Below are positions 1-10,535 of a stretch of DNA of 64,000 nt, in pieces. Both the position numbers and the translations under genes were made by a program. Below the pieces are notes generated by a model. It saw nothing but the letters and a program-made list of their open reading frames with translations. It was not told where the DNA came from and did no database searches. The first letter of the stretch is position 1. Every line of letters begins with the position of its first letter. The stretch comes from Hysterangium stoloniferum (lineage: Eukaryota > Basidiomycota > Agaricomycetes > Hysterangiales > Hysterangiaceae), in the NCBI GenBank assembly GCA_015178975.1, contig WHVD01000065.1:62001-126000 (forward strand). The letters are read 5' to 3'.

Positions 1-120
1 ATGAATCAGAGAATCAATCTCAGAACAACAAGTCCTCCTTTGTAGTCATGACTGAGGTGACTGACGTGCAAATGGGTAAACCTTTGAAAAAAACAACAAA
101 GGACGACAACGCAAGAGGGC

Positions 121-1485
121 ATGTCCGAAGAAAATCACTTAGGATATGAATCTGTTCTAAATGACAAAAACATCAAAGACGACAAAGAGAAGAGGTTAGA
201 GGCTCTTCTTTTCAGCACAAGCTTCCCTGGTGCTGCAACAGGAGTTTTTATGAACCAGGAAGTGGCGGACAACGATTTCAATGTCGAGATAGGAGGTGGA
301 TTAGAGAATATCGTGGACTCAGATGTGAGGATTAGAGCCAAATTTTTCTTCTTTTATTGACAATTATGAAGCTATTCTATGTTGACAATACTGGGGTGGC
401 CTTCAAGGTTGCCTGACAACTTAGGAGGTTGTCCGTAATCATTATAATATCAAATGTCTACTAATAAAAGCAAAATTGCTACAAAACTCCATCTTTAAAT
501 AGCAGTATCTATTCTGAGACTATTATATTGTTAGCCACCAATCATAAGAAACAATTCTCCATATTACATCCTAAACAATTCAGAATCAATTAATAGAACC
601 TGTTGTATATAGTTTTCCAATTTATGTAAATACTTGCTAATACTTTTGTTGTTAATTTGTTTTTTAAAAACTAAACTGTAGTTATTTCCTAGTAAAATAT
701 ATGAGATGTCATTGGAAATTTTTCATCCTATGGCCTTCTTTATTAAGTGAAATTATCTATATATTCTGGGTATGTTGAATCAAGTAGAAATCTGTTCAGA
801 TTGACAGATCCATTCCAAAGTAATACATATGTATTTAGAGGTGCCAATGATATACATATGCATGGAATGGACTATCTAAAAGTATCTATTTTTTAAAAGC
901 ATTAGTGTTTCAAACTACTAATTTTTTTTATTGTCTACTCATGTCTGGAAAGATTCTTTAGTTTGTAATGTAAGAGAGAGTTTAAAACTTTTTGAAAGTT
1001 TTAAAAACCAAATTATATTTGAATCATATCCCAGATGTTTAAATGACTTTTAGAGTATATTAGAATTTGGTATACTTAATAATTTTCAGATATCCTCCTT
1101 ATTATTAAATTCAAACCATACCATTGATTACAATAAAGATGATAAAGTCCAAGACCCTCTGCAACAAATAACCAAGGATGATAAAGAGGAGATTCACGAG
1201 TAGCTGCAGTACTCAATTTGGATCACAAGAAAAAAGTGGTGGAGAGCCTCTCAGTCTTCTCAGTCTGCGAGTGCATCAGGGGACGAGGACCATATTACAT
1301 CATTGATCAATTCATCTGGTAAACTACTGTCGTCTCAAAGGTCACTGCCACAGGGACAAATTTCCATAGAGCAGTTGCGGGATGCTAACCAACTAATCTG
1401 CAAAAGCAGAAGGGGAGATTAGATCAGTGAAATTTCATCCATCACCTTCAATATCTATCCTCTTGACTGCTAGTGCAGATCGCAA
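121..1485 (+). pseudogene. UTP18-like WD40 nucleolar protein, fragmentary
   Basis: Two plus-strand coding stretches resemble UTP18, a WD40 subunit of the small-subunit processome that helps mature 18S rRNA in the nucleolus. The first (121-360) carries KRLEALLFSTSF and GGLENIVDSDV, like the family's N-terminal block. The second (about 1215-1485) reads LPQGQISIEQLRDANQ and then, in a shifted frame, GEIRSVKFHPSPSISILLTA, which matches the first WD40 strand. The rest of the propeller is not found downstream. About 0.85 kb of AT-rich DNA separates the halves, far more than the usual intron here. Together with the frame change this suggests a decayed partial copy. The family call rests on remembered motifs and is moderate. 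Confidence 0.5.
361..1214. other. AT-rich stretch inside the UTP18-like relic
   Basis: Very AT-rich, no convincing coding frame. It could be an old insertion or an expanded intron between the two UTP18-like pieces. No terminal repeats were recognised. Confidence 0.3.
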
Positions 1486-2167
1486 ATTGCATCATTCAAT
1501 GTCAGTTGTACTATCAACATGTCATTATTGTGCACTATATCTAATTCTGAGAATAGACATTCACTCATGCATTGTACTATCTTGCAGCCAAACCATTGTA
1601 TCTCGCACCACCATGAGAGAAGTAGAATCCATTACAGATAATCAAAGATTTCCATGACAAAGATCCACAAATTGGATAGTTTGTTTTTGAAGGAGTCTGC
1701 AAATTAATGAACTTAATGAGAGTGTGTTGCCCTGTTGCATCAGTAAAGTGGTTTACCTGCTGGAGCTGCCAGCCATGATCCGGTTTGCTCCCATCCTTTT
1801 TTTTGGCTGTAGAGGATAGGTGCTGACTCCCAGAGGCTCTCAGAGTGCTTAAAGTACAAAACATCAATAATATGTATTATTTTACAACAGATAATATACC
1901 AATATCACTTCTAGAGTATTTAAAGCAGAAATATAACAGAGCTTCATTAGTTGGAACCTGAGATCTCTTCCTTATTTGTCTTATTCAATAGGCTATAGAG
2001 GATAGGCACTAGCTCCCAGAGGCTCTGAGAGAGAGTAAATACATTCACATAGATTTAGATACAGCCGGCTAGAACCCCAAGCCACTATATTGCTGGGAAA
2101 TAATGTGACATAACATGATAAACATGTATCAATCACAGTAGCATACCAGTCACAGTTCAAACATTCT
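1486..2167. other. No gene recognised; short direct repeat
   Basis: Only short ORFs without recognisable motifs. A roughly 45-bp direct repeat is visible (about 1806-1852 and 1990-2036, both containing GAGGATAGG and CCCAGAGGCTCT). Confidence 0.3.
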
Positions 2168-2414
2168 GTGACATACTTATAGCGGTGTGGCCCTGCATAG
2201 TTTCCCTTCGTGCTCTCATCACCTTCTGTTGGAAAGCATCATGGACAACAGTGTCTATTTTTAGAATGACAAAGGGGTGGTCTCCGGAACTTGTAGACAC
2301 ACAGGGATGTAGGGCCACGTCACCTTGTATAAATACTAAGAGTCTGTTACTATGTTACCTAGTCTGTTATACTTATCCATGACTCCCTAATAATATGGGT
2401 CTCAAATCTCAACA
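2168..2414 (+). mobile_element. Copia-type LTR followed by half-tRNA primer-binding site
   Basis: A sequence with a TATA-like TGTATAAATAC ends in AACA and is directly followed at 2415 by GGTTATGGGCCC. That motif complements the anticodon region of initiator tRNA-Met and is the primer-binding site known from copia-group retrotransposons. The same LTR/PBS junction occurs in the small element at 59.3 kb. The 5' edge (TGTGACATAC near 2168) is a guess. No gag-pol follows, so this is a remnant. Confidence 0.5.
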
Positions 2415-3817
2415 GGTTATGGGCCCCGGCGCATGCCGTATAACCAAGTGACGAAACACTGTCCAATTGTGTTTTCAAGTCTCAAGACCCACCTTCCACT
2501 TTCTGCACAGGGCTCATTGTTCTTACAATGGTACTGATCACCCCATTATTTTTGGTTGAACCTGGGGACCATTCCACCACAACAATAATCATTCAAAAAC
2601 ACATTTATCACGTCCATCATAATTCTATTCAACACAACTACATCATTTCCCTCCAACCTCATTTTTTTTGGTCTACTCTATTAGCCTTTTTTTAAGCGGC
2701 AGTATTGCACAATCTATATCTCTCGAATATCACTACAAATCTCGACTACATTGATGATATTTCATAAATAATCTTGATAACTGGACAACCAATGTGGCAA
2801 CCCCCTTCGATTCATGAACCTGGGATATATTTCATTAAGACTTACAACCGTTCTACAACTATACAGGTGGCCATTAATTCAACAAGTTGCTGGAGCTTTG
2901 TTTTGTGGCACCTAGGCAACCATTTTACAGTTGCCTTTTCACATCCAACAAACTGATCATATCCTATTTCACGTCAACCCAATTTATTCAGTTGTATTTT
3001 TTTTTAGGTCTCTGACAGGGAACTACGTAACAGGAGGAGTAGAGCGGTGAGGGGGAGCATTGAGAGTTAAGACACCACACAATAGGAAGGAGGCGCTCCC
3101 TATATGTATGTTTGATGCACTGATTGTGGCTGCCTTCATATCTTCCATTCTTTAGAGCGGTGAGGAGGAGTATTGAGAAGAGAACACCACACCATGGAAA
3201 GAAGTGGCCCCTTGAAAGGCTGTTGGTATCAGCCTCACTCAGTCAGCAACAGACAGGACAAAGATCTCTTTGTTGATCATAAGGGGAGAACATGATAGCT
3301 ATCTGGTAGGGGGGTGGAATAACTAACTACCCTCGGAAAGGACTATTGTCAATCTAATATACCTGAATTAACAATGGGATGATGGAAATAAGGTTTAAGG
3401 AATTATAAGTAGAACAAAAGGATGATCAAGGCAGAGAGATAAAATAATAGATCTTGATCGGGTCGGAATAATGTAGCCAATGTGTGGTAAGATGGGCAGG
3501 ATTACACTGCTCCTTTGTTTAGGTTGCTGCGCAATAGTGTCTATCCATCCTTCACCGCACTCGTCACGCGTGCATCATATCTGCCATCCTTCAATGTCTC
3601 TCTCAAACTACTCTAGTGTGTAATTGCGTCTGCTTCATTATCCCATCACTACCACATCTATTGTGTCTGCACTCAACATTATTGACACTGCCCCATTGTC
3701 AGTCCTACTCATCAGCATGTAAACACGTCTGTCCACCAATTTCCATCGACATCGATTCCAAAATTCTGCTCACGTATACTCATCATTTCATTATCACCTC
3801 TGAGTGAAATTTTCGTA
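2415..3817. other. Intergenic/repeat-derived, no gene recognised
   Basis: Starts with the copia primer-binding motif. Further on, a roughly 50-bp direct repeat (about 3042-3095 and 3155-3210, with GAGCGGTGAGG and ACACCACAC) is visible. ORFs are short and unlike proteins. Confidence 0.3.
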
Positions 3818-4517
3818 GGCTGCACCCCCACGAGATCGTCTTGTCCAATTTCAAATGGGTTGGATGGGAATCCCGGGGAGTCCAGGCAGAGTTTGTGGGT
3901 CAAGAGGTCATGGGTCAAGAGGTCATGAAGTTGAGATAGATAAGTTGGAGGTTGAGTGATAGATGCTTGGAGCCTGTGGGCTCCAACTAGTGTGAGAGGT
4001 GTGATTCAAAGAGGAGTTTAGAGCGGAAAATATACTAAGATTACTGGGGAGAATCTAAGCTGATTTTCTGACTGGATTGTATGTGCAACATCTGCCAGAC
4101 TATATAGATTGTGGAATGAATAACATACCAAATCCAGTAATAATGAAAACGAAACTAACAAACATAAAATGAGATAAGTAAACACCAAACTTGGTGTTAG
4201 GAACAGGTCGGAAGGGAGTGGAGTCTGAATCATGACAGGTCATTTGACTATAACAGGAATGGGGCTCAGTTAGAGGGATGACAGGTTTTCCAAGCAGGGT
4301 CTGGTGACTGATGTGTGGGACAGAGTCAGAGATAGACAGGGAAGGGGTCTGGTGGATATTCTAGTGACTGATACATGAAGTAACAAAGTTGTTGAATGTG
4401 GACAAGTCTGATGTATGGAGTCCAGTGGGAATTCCAGTAAACTGACAATTGGTGTATATAGGGTGTGGGTGCATATAAGTTAGTGCCCAGAGTCTAGTGG
4501 GAATCCCGGTCGTAACA
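3818..4517 (-). mobile_element. LTR family B fragment, minus orientation
   Basis: This is the reverse complement of the LTR seen whole at 50665-51509. Shared blocks include the reverse of GAAATTGGACA, the TTTGGTATG block and the LTR start TGTTA (here ending TAACA at 4517). Its other end is truncated near 3818. It belongs to an LTR retrotransposon and is a fossil. Confidence 0.65.
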
Positions 4518-5010
4518 CTCCACTCTGTTCCGTTCCATTCCTAATACCAAACTTGGTGTTTACTTCTCTTCTTTCATGTTTACTAGTTTAGTTTTCATTA
4601 TTACTGGATTTGGTATGACATAGATTCCACAGTCTATATAGTCTGGCAGATGTTGTACATACAATCCAGTCAGAAAATCAGCTTAGATTCCCCCCAGTAA
4701 TCTAGTACCTTTTCCACTCTAAAACTCCTCTTTGAGAATACCACTTCAACCTCATCAGAGCCCATGGGCTCCAACTCTCTCTCCTATTGCTTGACCTCCA
4801 ACTTATCACCACTACCAACCAATGAGTCCGTGGGTTTCCCACCATTGACCTCTGACCCCTGACCTATCATCTATCCCCAGACTCCCTGGGATTCCTGTCC
4901 GCCCATCTGAAATTGGACATCTTGATCTCGTGAGGGCACAGCCTATAAGCTGAAGCCAAGTCCTACCAGCTTTCCTGTGGGTTTCTCCAGAAACCCTCTG
5001 ATAAGCTCCA
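4518..5010 (+). mobile_element. LTR family B fragment, plus orientation
   Basis: Matches the 3' two thirds of LTR B (CCACTCTGTTCCGTTCC through CCTATAAGCTGAAGCCAAGT and GGGTTTCTCC). It abuts the minus-oriented copy at 4517/4518, so the two form an imperfect head-to-head inverted repeat of about 1.2 kb. Confidence 0.65.
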
Positions 5011-5129
5011 CACACCAAACTTAACACATTTATCAATTATAAATTTTAATTATATTGTGACAGGGTGCTTATGTCAAATGGGTTATATGGGTCTAGTAGG
5101 GTGTCATCTAGGGACAATATCCTGTTCAT

Positions 5130-5225
5130 GTAGAGTAGGGTGGATTCATATAGGATAGGGTAGATTTGTATAGGGTAGGGTGGATTCATATAAGGTAGGG
5201 TGGGTTTGTATAGGGTAGGGGTTTC
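5130..5225. repeat. Minisatellite, about 20-bp unit, TAGGGT-rich
   Basis: Five imperfect copies of a unit such as TAGGGTAGGGTGGATTCATA. The TAGGGT core recalls telomere-like sequence, but the spacing and interruptions mark an interstitial minisatellite. Confidence 0.6.
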
Positions 5226-5289
5226 AGATGTGAACATAGGATAGGGTTCACATCCTGGATGAAAAACTGTATATGTGTGTGAGCAGCTT

Positions 5290-5811
5290 TTCATCTAGGA
5301 TGAACAAACTAGTATGTACAACTTTAGATGCCAAAGACTGAGGACTGCTTGTGTGTGGATCTGTTTATCCTGGATGAACATGCTGGTGTGTGCAACTTTA
5401 GATGCCAAAGACTGAGGACTGCTTGCATGTGGATCTGTTCATCCTGGATGAACATGCTGGTGTGTGCAACTTTAGATGCTGAAGACTGAGCACTGCTTGT
5501 GTGTGGATCTGTTTATCCTGGATGAACATGCTGGTGTGTGCAACTTTAGATGTTGAAGACTTTGGACTTCTTGCATGTGGATCTGTTTGTCCTGGATAAA
5601 TATACTGGTGTGTGCACCTTTAGATGCCAAAGACTCAGCACTGCTCACATGTGGATCTGTTCATCTTGGATGAATATGCCAGTGTGTGGAACTTTAGATA
5701 CTGAAGAGTCAGTGCTGCTCATGTGTGGATCTGTTTGTCCTGGATGAACATGCTGGTGTATGCAATTTTAGATGTTGAAGACTGAGAGCTGCATGCATGT
5801 GTATCCATTTG
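5290..5811. repeat. Tandem array, 74-bp unit, about seven copies
   Basis: ACTTTAGATG recurs at 5321, 5395, 5469, 5543, 5617, 5691 and 5765, an exact 74-bp spacing. Each unit contains CTGGATGAACATGCTGGTGT and GTGTGGATCTGTT with a few substitutions. The array borders the NACHT relic to its right. Confidence 0.85.
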
Positions 5812-6722
5812 TTCTGGAATTTGTGTGTTGGGATAATACAACAACTCTATTTCACAAATGTTAAAATGCAGACCATGTCCCAAGTCAACTATGACTTGCA
5901 ATAATGTGAATGCAAGCTCATGTTTCACTTTTAAGGCTTCAACAAAAAATTCTTTTCTGAGATTCTTGCCTGCCAAGAAATCATGAAATAATGCATGAAG
6001 AGGCCAGATAGGGGGGGACAGGTCAGTTACCCCACTCAGAAGTGAACCCATGTGGTTCACCACCAATCTCATATCATATCAATCATTGCTGTCTGGGAAT
6101 CTGTGATAGAATGAAGTGGTATAAGTTGTTAAACTTTGGAGAACTGCACAACATGATATCCTAGTATCATTCCATAGGAGTCAAACCACATGTATCTTTG
6201 ATATAAGCAAACCATGTCCATTCAAAAAGCCCTTCAGCTTTCTTCCCCAGAAATGTGGACTCATCCTTTCCCAGACTGGTATTCTCTTTCTGCTTATACT
6301 TGACATAAGTCTGGACATCATGCTCTGCAGAGTCCTGCAGAATATCATCCATGGAAATTAATTTGATGTGGTCAACTCCTTTGAACTTGTCTGATATGTC
6401 ATTAAGGGGATGGGATGTGATGATGATATGAAAATTGTCAGGAAGTTTAGTAATACTTGGAATGGCAGGATTATCAAGTTTGCTGGACAAAACATGAAGG
6501 AGGTGCTCTTACATTGCAGCTACTCTGCTTTCATCCAATGCATCCATGACAATGACTACAGGGCCTGCATGTGGCCTGTGCATTCTATTACAAGCTTGTG
6601 CCACTGCTGTACAGTGTCAATCGTACCCTTCAGTTGCATGCTATCCTTCAGTGTTTGCCAGTGCTAGGATCATCACAGGATCAAGATTCCCAAGGTCCTG
6701 AGTGATAGTTGTCATGAATTGA
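5812..6722 (-). pseudogene. NACHT/STAND NTPase fragment
   Basis: Read on the minus strand, this carries hallmarks of basidiomycete NACHT NTPases, the NLR-like proteins of heterokaryon incompatibility and proposed fungal innate immunity. TTITQDLGNLDP is followed by a Walker B segment, VVIVMDALDES, then LPDNFHIIITSHPLNDI, KLISMDDILQDSAEHDVQTY and, nearer the C-terminus, PLHALFHDFLAGK. The Walker A part that should lie upstream is absent, so the copy is 5'-truncated. A stop codon follows ESRVAAM just after Walker B and there are frame changes around it. The 3' side runs into the 74-bp array instead of the WD40 or ankyrin repeats usual in the family. Confidence 0.7.
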
Positions 6723-7019
6723 TTATTTTTCAATAAAGTTGAATAATATTCTACTGATCGAACTTGAAAGCTTCATTCAACGAAGTATATATTTGCCCTG
6801 TCAATGAAGTAAGAGGCTATTACCAGTCACAAGAACTCACAGAAGTAATTGTTGAAGAAGTTACAACAAGTAGATTACTAGTATCACTAATTTACAGATA
6901 TTTTGACTGACTTCCCTTGCTCCTTTCATAGCCCTAGTCAGAGCCCTATATGAGGAGCTGAAGAAACAGGGAGTCAGGAATACCTGCACATGCAAGGAGG
7001 GATGTAATGTGTTGGATCA
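6723..7019. other. Spacer between NACHT and kinase relics
   Basis: No confident feature. A short stretch (about 6930-7000) reads ALVRALYEELKKQGVRNT on the plus strand and may belong to the kinase relic that follows. Confidence 0.25.
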
Positions 7020-8151
7020 GGTTACGAAGACGCAGGATTCGTCAATGACAAGACACGTTTCTTTGCCATTGAGGTTATTGTGGCACTATTGACTGGTTCT
7101 GAACGAAATTGGAAGGTCTCTAACTGATTTTAGGGATACAAAAGAGATGGTGACTGCAGTGAGAGATGCCATGATAGGTATGTATGTGGGTCTCTTAATG
7201 GAATTGGGGCTGACTCGTTTTTGACAGCACATGGGGATGCTTATGACAAGGCTAAAATTCTTCACAGAGATATCAGCTCAGGGAATATTCTTATCACTGA
7301 GACTGGCGGCGGATTGTTAATTGACTGGGATCTTTGCAAAAAGCTTCAAGATATATATGAAGGACAAGGACACATTGAAAGGACTGTGAGTACCTCCTCC
7401 ACTCTCCAAATCCTATGGGGAATTCTGAACTTTTGTTTGTTGTTTTATTATCTGGTTCTGTCATGGACAGGGTACTTGGCAATTTATAACTGCTCGGTTG
7501 CTAGTGATTCCCACCAATGGGGAGGGAGCAGCGATCCCTGATTGGGCGGACGACTTGGAGTCCTTCTTCTACGTCCTTGTCTGGATTGCCTTGAGATATA
7601 CCGAGCATGGGTTTGTTAAGGGTGGGCTCACCAAAATGCTCCATGCAGCTTTTGACGACCATTACCTGGATCCTCAAGGAGCTGCAAAAGGAGGAGGTAG
7701 GAAGAAAGTGGAAGTGTGCTTCTCTGACCCCTTTGAATTTTCTCGTTTACACAATGTCTCATTGAAGGAGTTAATCGAAACATTGGCGACAATGTTTGCG
7801 GTATGATATGAGAAGGCACCGAAAGCAGCAGAAATTGCTCAATATAAACAACTCTTTGAGAAGGAAGGGTCATCGGATGTCAAATCTGTGTCCCTCGGTA
7901 AGCCAGCAGATAATAAAATCATTCTTTCTGCACTATGTGTGGGGGAGTACCTGGAGAAGCTAGCTGCTTTGGAGCACTCAGACTGGATGGCGTCGGAATT
8001 AACGACTGCATTACAGAAGAGTGGTTGGAATGCGCATGGTGGCCGTGTTCAGCGCAATCTATCCACTCCCCCTCCCACACAGCCTATGGTGCCGAAGACT
8101 GAGTATTCTGAGGGTGGGGCTGGTCCGATGTCAGGGAAACACTTTCGCTAG
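7020..8151 (+). pseudogene. FunK1-type fungal protein kinase, degraded
   Basis: This resembles the FunK1 family of kinases expanded in mushrooms. IGRSLTDFRDTKEMVTAVRD leads into AHGDAYDKAKILHRDISSGN, with HRDIS as the catalytic loop, then GGLLIDWDLCKK, where DWD stands for the usual DFG as is normal for FunK1. GTWQF and PDWADDLESFFYVLVW follow. Introns fit at 7178-7227 and 7386-7470 and both keep the frame. Two in-frame TGA codons sit where arginine is expected (before LVLNEIGR near 7090, and at 7804 before YEKAPKAAEI), each explainable as CGA to TGA. The N-terminal lobe is missing. The coding frame otherwise stays open to the stop at 8149-8151, so loss is probably recent. Confidence 0.75.
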
Positions 8152-8369
8152 TGGGGCAAGATACCTACATATCCGTATGGAATAGATTGTAACTGTTAGT
8201 ATTTTGTTGAATACCCTGATGTAATATGACAGCTCACTTTCAAATATGTTGAAATACAACCTGTGTCCAGAAAAACATGATTCTTATTATATTCATAGAG
8301 CTAATGCCAGAGGGGATTTGAGCCTATGTGTATTCCCCCCAGGAATGAGACCTCGTTCGCGAATGGGAT

Positions 8370-8700
8370 TGAAAGGGGTGTCTTTGCGGTTCAAATGGTC
8401 GCCTTCACCATTTAAAAGATCGTCTTCACCATTGAAAAGGTTCTTTGTCACTATTCAAAAATCTCTTAGTTGCCCGTTCATAAACGTGATCGCTGTTTGA
8501 AAATGTCTGATCACTGTTCAAAAAGATCTTTGCAATTCGAAAGTGTCTTCCTCACCATTGAAAATGTCTTCATTGCCATTCAAAAACCTCTTTGTCGCCA
8601 TTCAATATTCTCTTTGTCACCATTCGAAATTCTCTTCATCGCCATTCGAAATGCTCTTTGTCACCATTCAAAAATGTTTTTGTCACCGTTCATTAACCGT
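8370..8700. repeat. 22-bp minisatellite array (copy 1)
   Basis: Degenerate tandem units such as CATTCAAAAACCTCTTTGTC, about 22 bp long and roughly 15 copies. It belongs to the same family as 9588-10325 and, inverted, 24895-25640. The lead-in (GGGATTGAAAGGGGTGTCTT near 8367) is shared with the second array. Confidence 0.75.
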
Positions 8701-9587
8701 CCATGCCGACCTGCCGCAGTACAAACAAGTGGTTGAAAACAGGCTCATAGTAAGCACTTGATTCTGGATAAAACTAGTTCTTCTAATTCGCAGCCAAACA
8801 ATCTATTTGCTCCAACGCATCCCAGTACAAGACCAACTACAATAAACAACACAAAAGAAATCGACGAAGCTGTCGAATTCTATACATCAGAATCTCAGAA
8901 GAGAAGCCGTCTTGGTCTAGTAATTCCTAACGGATATCAAAATGGCTGAAGACTGATAGTGATATTGACAATACTCATCTGGAGTCCTATTTCGTCAAAT
9001 GTTGAAATGTCAGTTCATTCTTTGATAATGTATGTGATACATTTCCTGATGTAAAATTGAAGTCATGGTTTGTTATACACAGTGCGAAAACTCCTTGATG
9101 GTGACATGAGTTTTACAATAACTCTGACAGACCTTGTATTTATGTACCTAAATAGTCTCACCCACCTCGATATCAGCAGCTGCTGCCATTGGTGGAGAGC
9201 CATAGACCAAGATCAACAACAACGCTCTTGAAACGGTAATCCACATTGGCAGTCGGGACAATGGCAGCCGCAGGGCATCCACCAGGATCGAAAGGTACAG
9301 TATGCCGTCTCCCCTTCTTTACACACTAATATTGACGGAAATAATATGTCCCTCCTGCACGACACTGTCCCCGAGGCTCCAATGGCACTGCTGTTCACCG
9401 AGGGGACGAATGGACTGGACCGGTCCCGCTTTGAATCCTGCCAGGCATACTAATTCGGCATCCCCGAGGGCCTGATAATAATTTCACATGGAATGCGGTA
9501 GGCTTTGTCATGGCCAAAAGGGCGATGCAGAAAACCAAAACATTGGCACTATGTGTATTCCCCTCGTGAACGAGACCTTGTTCGCGG
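8701..9587. other. Spacer between minisatellites
   Basis: A 63-codon open stretch (8758-8949) reads KEIDEAVEFYTSESQKRSRL and looks protein-like, possibly an exon fragment, but I cannot name it. The remainder holds nothing I recognise. Confidence 0.25.
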
Positions 9588-10325
9588 ATGGGATTGAAAG
9601 GGGTGTCTTCACAGTTCAAACCTTCGCCTTCACCGTTTAAAAGATTGTCTTCACCATCCAAACGGTTGCCCTCAGCATTCAAACTCCAATGTTTGCTGTT
9701 GAGAGTTCTTTGTGATAATTTTGATCACAGTCATGTCATCTTGGATTGGCATTGGCAAGCGTCATTGTCGTCTGGGGTTCAAAAATACAGATGGAAATTG
9801 TCTTGATGGCGGTTTACAAAACATCTTTGTCGTCGTGCAAAAACACTGATGAAACTGGTCTTGATCACCGTTTTAAATCATGTTCTTCGCCATTTCACCG
9901 TTGGCAAAGGTTATTGTCATTGCTGTTCAAAATACCGATGAAAACGGCTTCGTCGTTGTTCAAAACACTAATAAAAAAGTCTTGATCGCCATTTGAAATC
10001 ATCATCTTCACCATTTCACCATTAGCAAAGGTTATTGTCGTCACCGCTCAAAATACCGATCAAATGGCTTTGTCGCCATTCAAAACTAATGAAGATGGTC
10101 TTGATCGCCATTTCAAATCTTCTTCACTGTTTCACCATTGGCAAACATTATCATCATCACCGTTCAAAACACTAATCAAAATGTCTTGATCGCTGTTTCA
10201 AATTGTCTTCTTCGCCGTCTCAAATCATCTCCTTTGCTGTCATTTCAAATCATCTCCTTCACCACCATTTCAAATCGTCTTCTTTGCTGTTTCACCATTG
10301 GCAAACGTTATTGTCATCGCCATTC
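9588..10325. repeat. 22-bp minisatellite array (copy 2), more complex
   Basis: Begins with the same lead-in as copy 1, then alternates units of the CGCCATTTCAAATC / TTCAAAATACCGATCAAA type with higher-order periods including TTTCACCATTGGCAAACGTT. It ends abruptly at an LTR A tail. Confidence 0.7.
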
Positions 10326-10535
10326 AGGCCCCGACCCCTTGGCCCGACGCTCGACTTGTCCTTCGATTCTGATCGGTATCACGCCGAAAGGTACTCATTA
10401 GGATTAGTCTTCGCCCGCCTGAAATTTAAGGACATCCTACGGATATTTGCGAGGGTGCAGCACATAAGCTGAAGCCAAGTCCTTCCGATTGGTCCCTGTC
10501 AGCCACCGACATTAGTCAGTTTTCAGTTCTTAACA
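10326..10535 (+). mobile_element. LTR family A, 3' tail only
   Basis: Matches the last 210 bp of the complete LTR A at 18535-19267 (CCCCGACCCCTTGG, AAATTTAAGGACA, GCACATAAGCTGAAGCCAAG, CAGTTCTTAACA). Its 5' part has been replaced by the minisatellite, and its 3' end joins the interior of the Gypsy element. Confidence 0.75.

Noticed and set aside
5130-5810. Possible telomere or CRISPR-like array
   Set aside because: TAGGGT words occur in a 20-bp minisatellite, not as a pure hexamer run. The 74-bp array is head-to-tail without unique spacers, and the genome is eukaryotic.
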